Of a stretch of 5,817 bases of DNA, positions 5,401-5,817 are shown piece by piece. The notes beneath the pieces were generated by a model, which saw only the letters and a list, made by a program, of their open reading frames with translations, made no database searches and was not told where the DNA came from. Position 1 is the first letter of the stretch, and each line of letters starts with the position of its first letter. The DNA is from Candidatus Zixiibacteriota bacterium (GTDB taxonomy: Bacteria; Zixibacteria; MSB-5A5; GN15; FEB-12): assembly GCA_018816665.1 (NCBI GenBank), contig JAHIVM010000161.1, forward strand, positions 1 to 5,817, in the 5' to 3' direction. The translations under genes and the position numbers were made by a program.

Positions 5401-5817
5401 ACAACAAAACCTACGACGGGAACACTGCGGCCACCGTCAGCGACTACGCCTTCACCGGCCTGGTGGGAGATGAAACACTGACAGGCAGCAACACTATCGC
5501 AACCTTCGACACCAAGAACGTCGGGACGGGCAAGACCGTCACCGTGAGCGGCATCTCCATTGCGGACGGAACCGGCCTGGCTTCCAACTACACACTGGCA
5601 TCCACCACGGATACCTGTACGGCGGACATCACCGCCAAAGAGCTCACCGTTGCAGTGACCGCCGACAACAAAACCTACGACAGGAACACCGCGGCCACCG
5701 TCAGCGACTACGCCTTCACCGGCCTGGTGGGAGATGAAACACTGACAGGCAGCAACACTATCGCAACCTTCGACACCAAGAACGTCGGGACGGGCAAGAC
5801 CGTCACCGTGAGCGGCA
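2445..5817 (+). CDS. TpsA filamentous-haemagglutinin-type exoprotein with GLUG and YDG repeats (3' end outside window)
   Basis: The frame is open from ATG 2445 to the window edge: 1124 codons with no stop, so the C-terminus is unseen. Residues 1-34 are a Sec signal peptide (basic TRR, hydrophobic LALAALMILF, cleavage near PAGA-V) without the long extended type seen in FhaB. Residues about 35-150 are the TPS/haemagglutination-activity domain: NWDSFNIG, FQQPG, ALNRIL, NPSQIYGSL, NGQVFLLN, then QVNVGGLVAST. Residues about 160-330 are irregular beta-helix turns (IVNKGTING, ITNAGDITADGG, IENNGLIRADGG), closing with GTWLIDPTDFTI, a phrase known from this family. Residues 480-545 lead into a GLUG array (545-730), followed by KTTAEMKSLATFSSW and WRIYDGYTYPLLRSF. 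From about 788 onward come MBG/YDG-type immunoglobulin-like repeats. The protein is probably a secreted or surface adhesin exported by the upstream TpsB; the binding target cannot be read from the sequence. It is low in cysteine and rich in Thr, Gly, Ser and Ala. Confidence 0.93.
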   Translation, partial: MNTYTKTKTTHTRRFLHLALAALMILFPSIPAGAVDPTTLPTGGQVTSGTGAISQSGSAMTINQQTGKLTANWDSFNIGRDASVTFQQPGASSVALNRILDQNPSQIYGSLTANGQVFLLNSAGIYFSPTAQVNVGGLVASTLSLSDENFLSGSYTFEGSTGSIVNKGTINGGYIAFLSPTITNAGDITADGGTVAMAAGNKVSLDFTGDSLVSFTVDRGVIDALIENNGLIRADGGAVMMTAESADELTGAVVNNTGVIRARTLNNVEGRILLLADMETGGTKVGGTLDASAPDGGGGGFIETSAAKVTIKDGLEVTTAAIDGETGTWLIDPTDFTIADSGGDITGTALGTLLGSNSITIHTGTGTDTAIDHYGSTGTNGDIFVNDSITWSANKLTLNADRNIEINSALYGSDTAQLALYYGQGTVASGNTATYSINAPVNLAAGDNFSTSLGSDGTVVDYHVITSLGSEGSTSATDLQGMSDNLTGNYVLGADIDASSTSAWDSGAGFSPIGISNVLYYSGVFDGLGHTITDLTINRASTQFVGLFGYTNGATIANVGLVGGTVTGDTSVGGLVGCNYSGTVTGSYATGFVTGWFRVGGLVGWNEGSITNSYATGTVTATRAVVGGLVGMNDSDIAGCYATGLVKGGSHVGGLAGYNSRTVTGSYATGKVEGGTVVGGLVGHNSSGSITNSYATGTVTATSAAVGGLLGSNYNGTVTGSFWDRDTTGQITSLGSENSCGKTTAEMKSLATFSSWSIDDKGGTSSTWRIYDGYTYPLLRSFLAAATATVSSPAAKVYNTSTTVTGGSYAWSTTVDTNDISGTAAYTSAGKNAGTQAVTLGGLYSNQQGYDIRVIDGSIDIAKKAITATGITADDKVYNGNTTATLNTDSAVITNGASADDDNKYYTGDVLVLNTTGAAGSFADKNAGTDKLVTVSGLTLSGADAGNYTISDASGATADITPRSVTVEVIPDDKTAKELTVAVTADNKTYDGNTAATVSDYAFTGLVGDETLTGSNTIATFDTKNVGTGKTVTVSGISIADGTGLASNYTLASTTDTCTADITAKELTVAVTADNKTYDRNTAATVSDYAFTGLVGDETLTGSNTIATFDTKNVGTGKTVTVSG
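4077..4604 (+). repeat. GLUG repeat array within tpsA (about seven units)
   Basis: The translated frame shows repeats starting at residues 545, 572, 599, 626, 652, 678 and 706, with unit lengths of 27, 27, 27, 26, 26 and 28 residues before the last, partial one. The consensus is VGGLVGxN, then a TVTGSYATG or SITNSYATG stretch and a short variable linker. At DNA level, versions of GTGGGCGGCCTGGTGGGG start at 4158, 4239, 4320, 4398, 4476 and 4560. Each unit should make one or two turns of a right-handed beta-helix. The array is flanked by the usual leader (FDGLGHTITDLTI) and closing segment (SFWDRDTTGQ). Confidence 0.88.
4266..4550 (+). repeat. pair of identical 45-bp segments inside the GLUG array
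   Basis: Bases 4266-4310 and 4506-4550 are identical over 45 positions and lie 240 bases apart. They encode GSITNSYATGTVTAT in units two and five (counting from residue 572). The bases that follow are also close (CGCGCAGTTG against TCCGCAGCTG, then a shared VGGL segment). The units between them differ more, so these two copies share a more recent origin or were made alike by gene conversion. Confidence 0.8.
4806..5036 (+). repeat. diverged MBG-like unit in tpsA
   Basis: Residues 788-864 begin ATVSSPAAKVYNTSTTVTGG and contain TSAGKNAGTQAVTLGGL, with YDIRVIDGSIDIAKK near the end. The order (KVYN-type start, KNAGT in the middle, Tyr-rich strand and DI-K at the end) follows the same plan as the YDG units after it, but the first half is shorter and clearly diverged. 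I read it as the first immunoglobulin-like module after the GLUG region. The boundary is approximate. Confidence 0.5.
5037..5327 (+). repeat. YDG-type unit in tpsA, diverged copy
   Basis: Residues 865-961 read AITATGITADDKVYNGNTTATL, then SFADKNAGTDKLVTVSGLTLSGADAGNYT and ATADIT. This is the classical YDG-module pattern (ITADDKVYDGNT, DKNAGT-KTVTVSG, NYTL, ADIT), with YNG in place of YDG. It carries a longer insert (ITNGASADDDNKYYTGDVLVL) than the two modules downstream and differs from them widely in DNA, so it is an older copy. Confidence 0.75.
5367..5817 (+). repeat. near-identical tandem 264-bp YDG units (second cut by window edge)
   Basis: Unit A is 5367-5630 (residues 975-1062) and unit B starts at 5631 (residue 1063) and runs off the window. 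Over the 187 bases that can be compared there are only two differences: G5418 against A5682, which changes YDGN to YDRN, and T5426 against C5690, which is silent. Each 88-residue unit has the pattern TAKELTVAVTADNKTYDG, FTGLVGDETL, FDTKNVGTGKTVTVSG, and, where visible, ASNYTL with ADI at the end. The frame is kept. More copies may follow beyond the edge, and a repeat of this identity is a place where short-read assemblies collapse. Confidence 0.93.

Noticed and set aside
1..5817. Insertion sequence or transposon ends
   Set aside because: No transposase frame, terminal inverted repeats or target-site duplications were found. The repeats present are coding repeats or the short leader repeat.

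Overview
The window holds a two-partner secretion (TPS, type Vb) locus from a Gram-negative bacterium, preceded by the tail of an unrelated gene and an A+T-rich gap. A signal-peptide-bearing 16-strand-barrel transporter (TpsB) and a giant filamentous-haemagglutinin-type exoprotein only make sense in a cell with an outer membrane. The coding DNA is G+C-rich (37 of 60 bases at 2581-2640), while the gap before the operon is about 20% G+C over 481-660. Exoproteins combining a TPS domain with GLUG and YDG/MBG-type repeats are known in several environmental groups, including Desulfobacterota-like bacteria and Chlorobi. I cannot decide the taxon from this sequence.

Layout: (1) 1-354, the 3' part of an unrecognised gene entering from the left edge. 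(2) 355-692, an A+T-rich intergenic stretch with an imperfect dyad, a TTGACA box, a T9 tract and a tandem 15-bp repeat; it probably carries the operon's control region. (3) 693-2435, tpsB, a complete 580-residue ShlB/FhaC/HecB-type transporter. (4) 2445-5817, tpsA, an exoprotein gene of which 1124 codons are visible without a stop; it runs off the right edge. The two tps genes are 9 bases apart and the tpsA ribosome-binding site overlaps the tpsB stop codon, so they are almost certainly co-transcribed.

How they work together: both proteins carry Sec signal peptides. In the periplasm the TpsB POTRA domains should recognise the N-terminal TPS domain of TpsA, and the TpsB barrel should pass TpsA to the cell surface, where it folds into a long beta-helical rod. 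The visible TpsA reads, in order: signal peptide, TPS/haemagglutination-activity domain, irregular beta-helix, a GLUG array of about seven units, a closing GLUG-type segment, then MBG/YDG-type repeats. The last two YDG units (264-bp period) are nearly identical in DNA, which points to recent duplication or homogenisation.

The locus fits a known family. I do not see a wholly new system. The points most worth a second look are the fresh 264-bp duplication with a YDG-to-YDR change, the partial repeat unit just before it, the diverged NPNGI motif of the TPS domain, and the structured A+T-rich leader.
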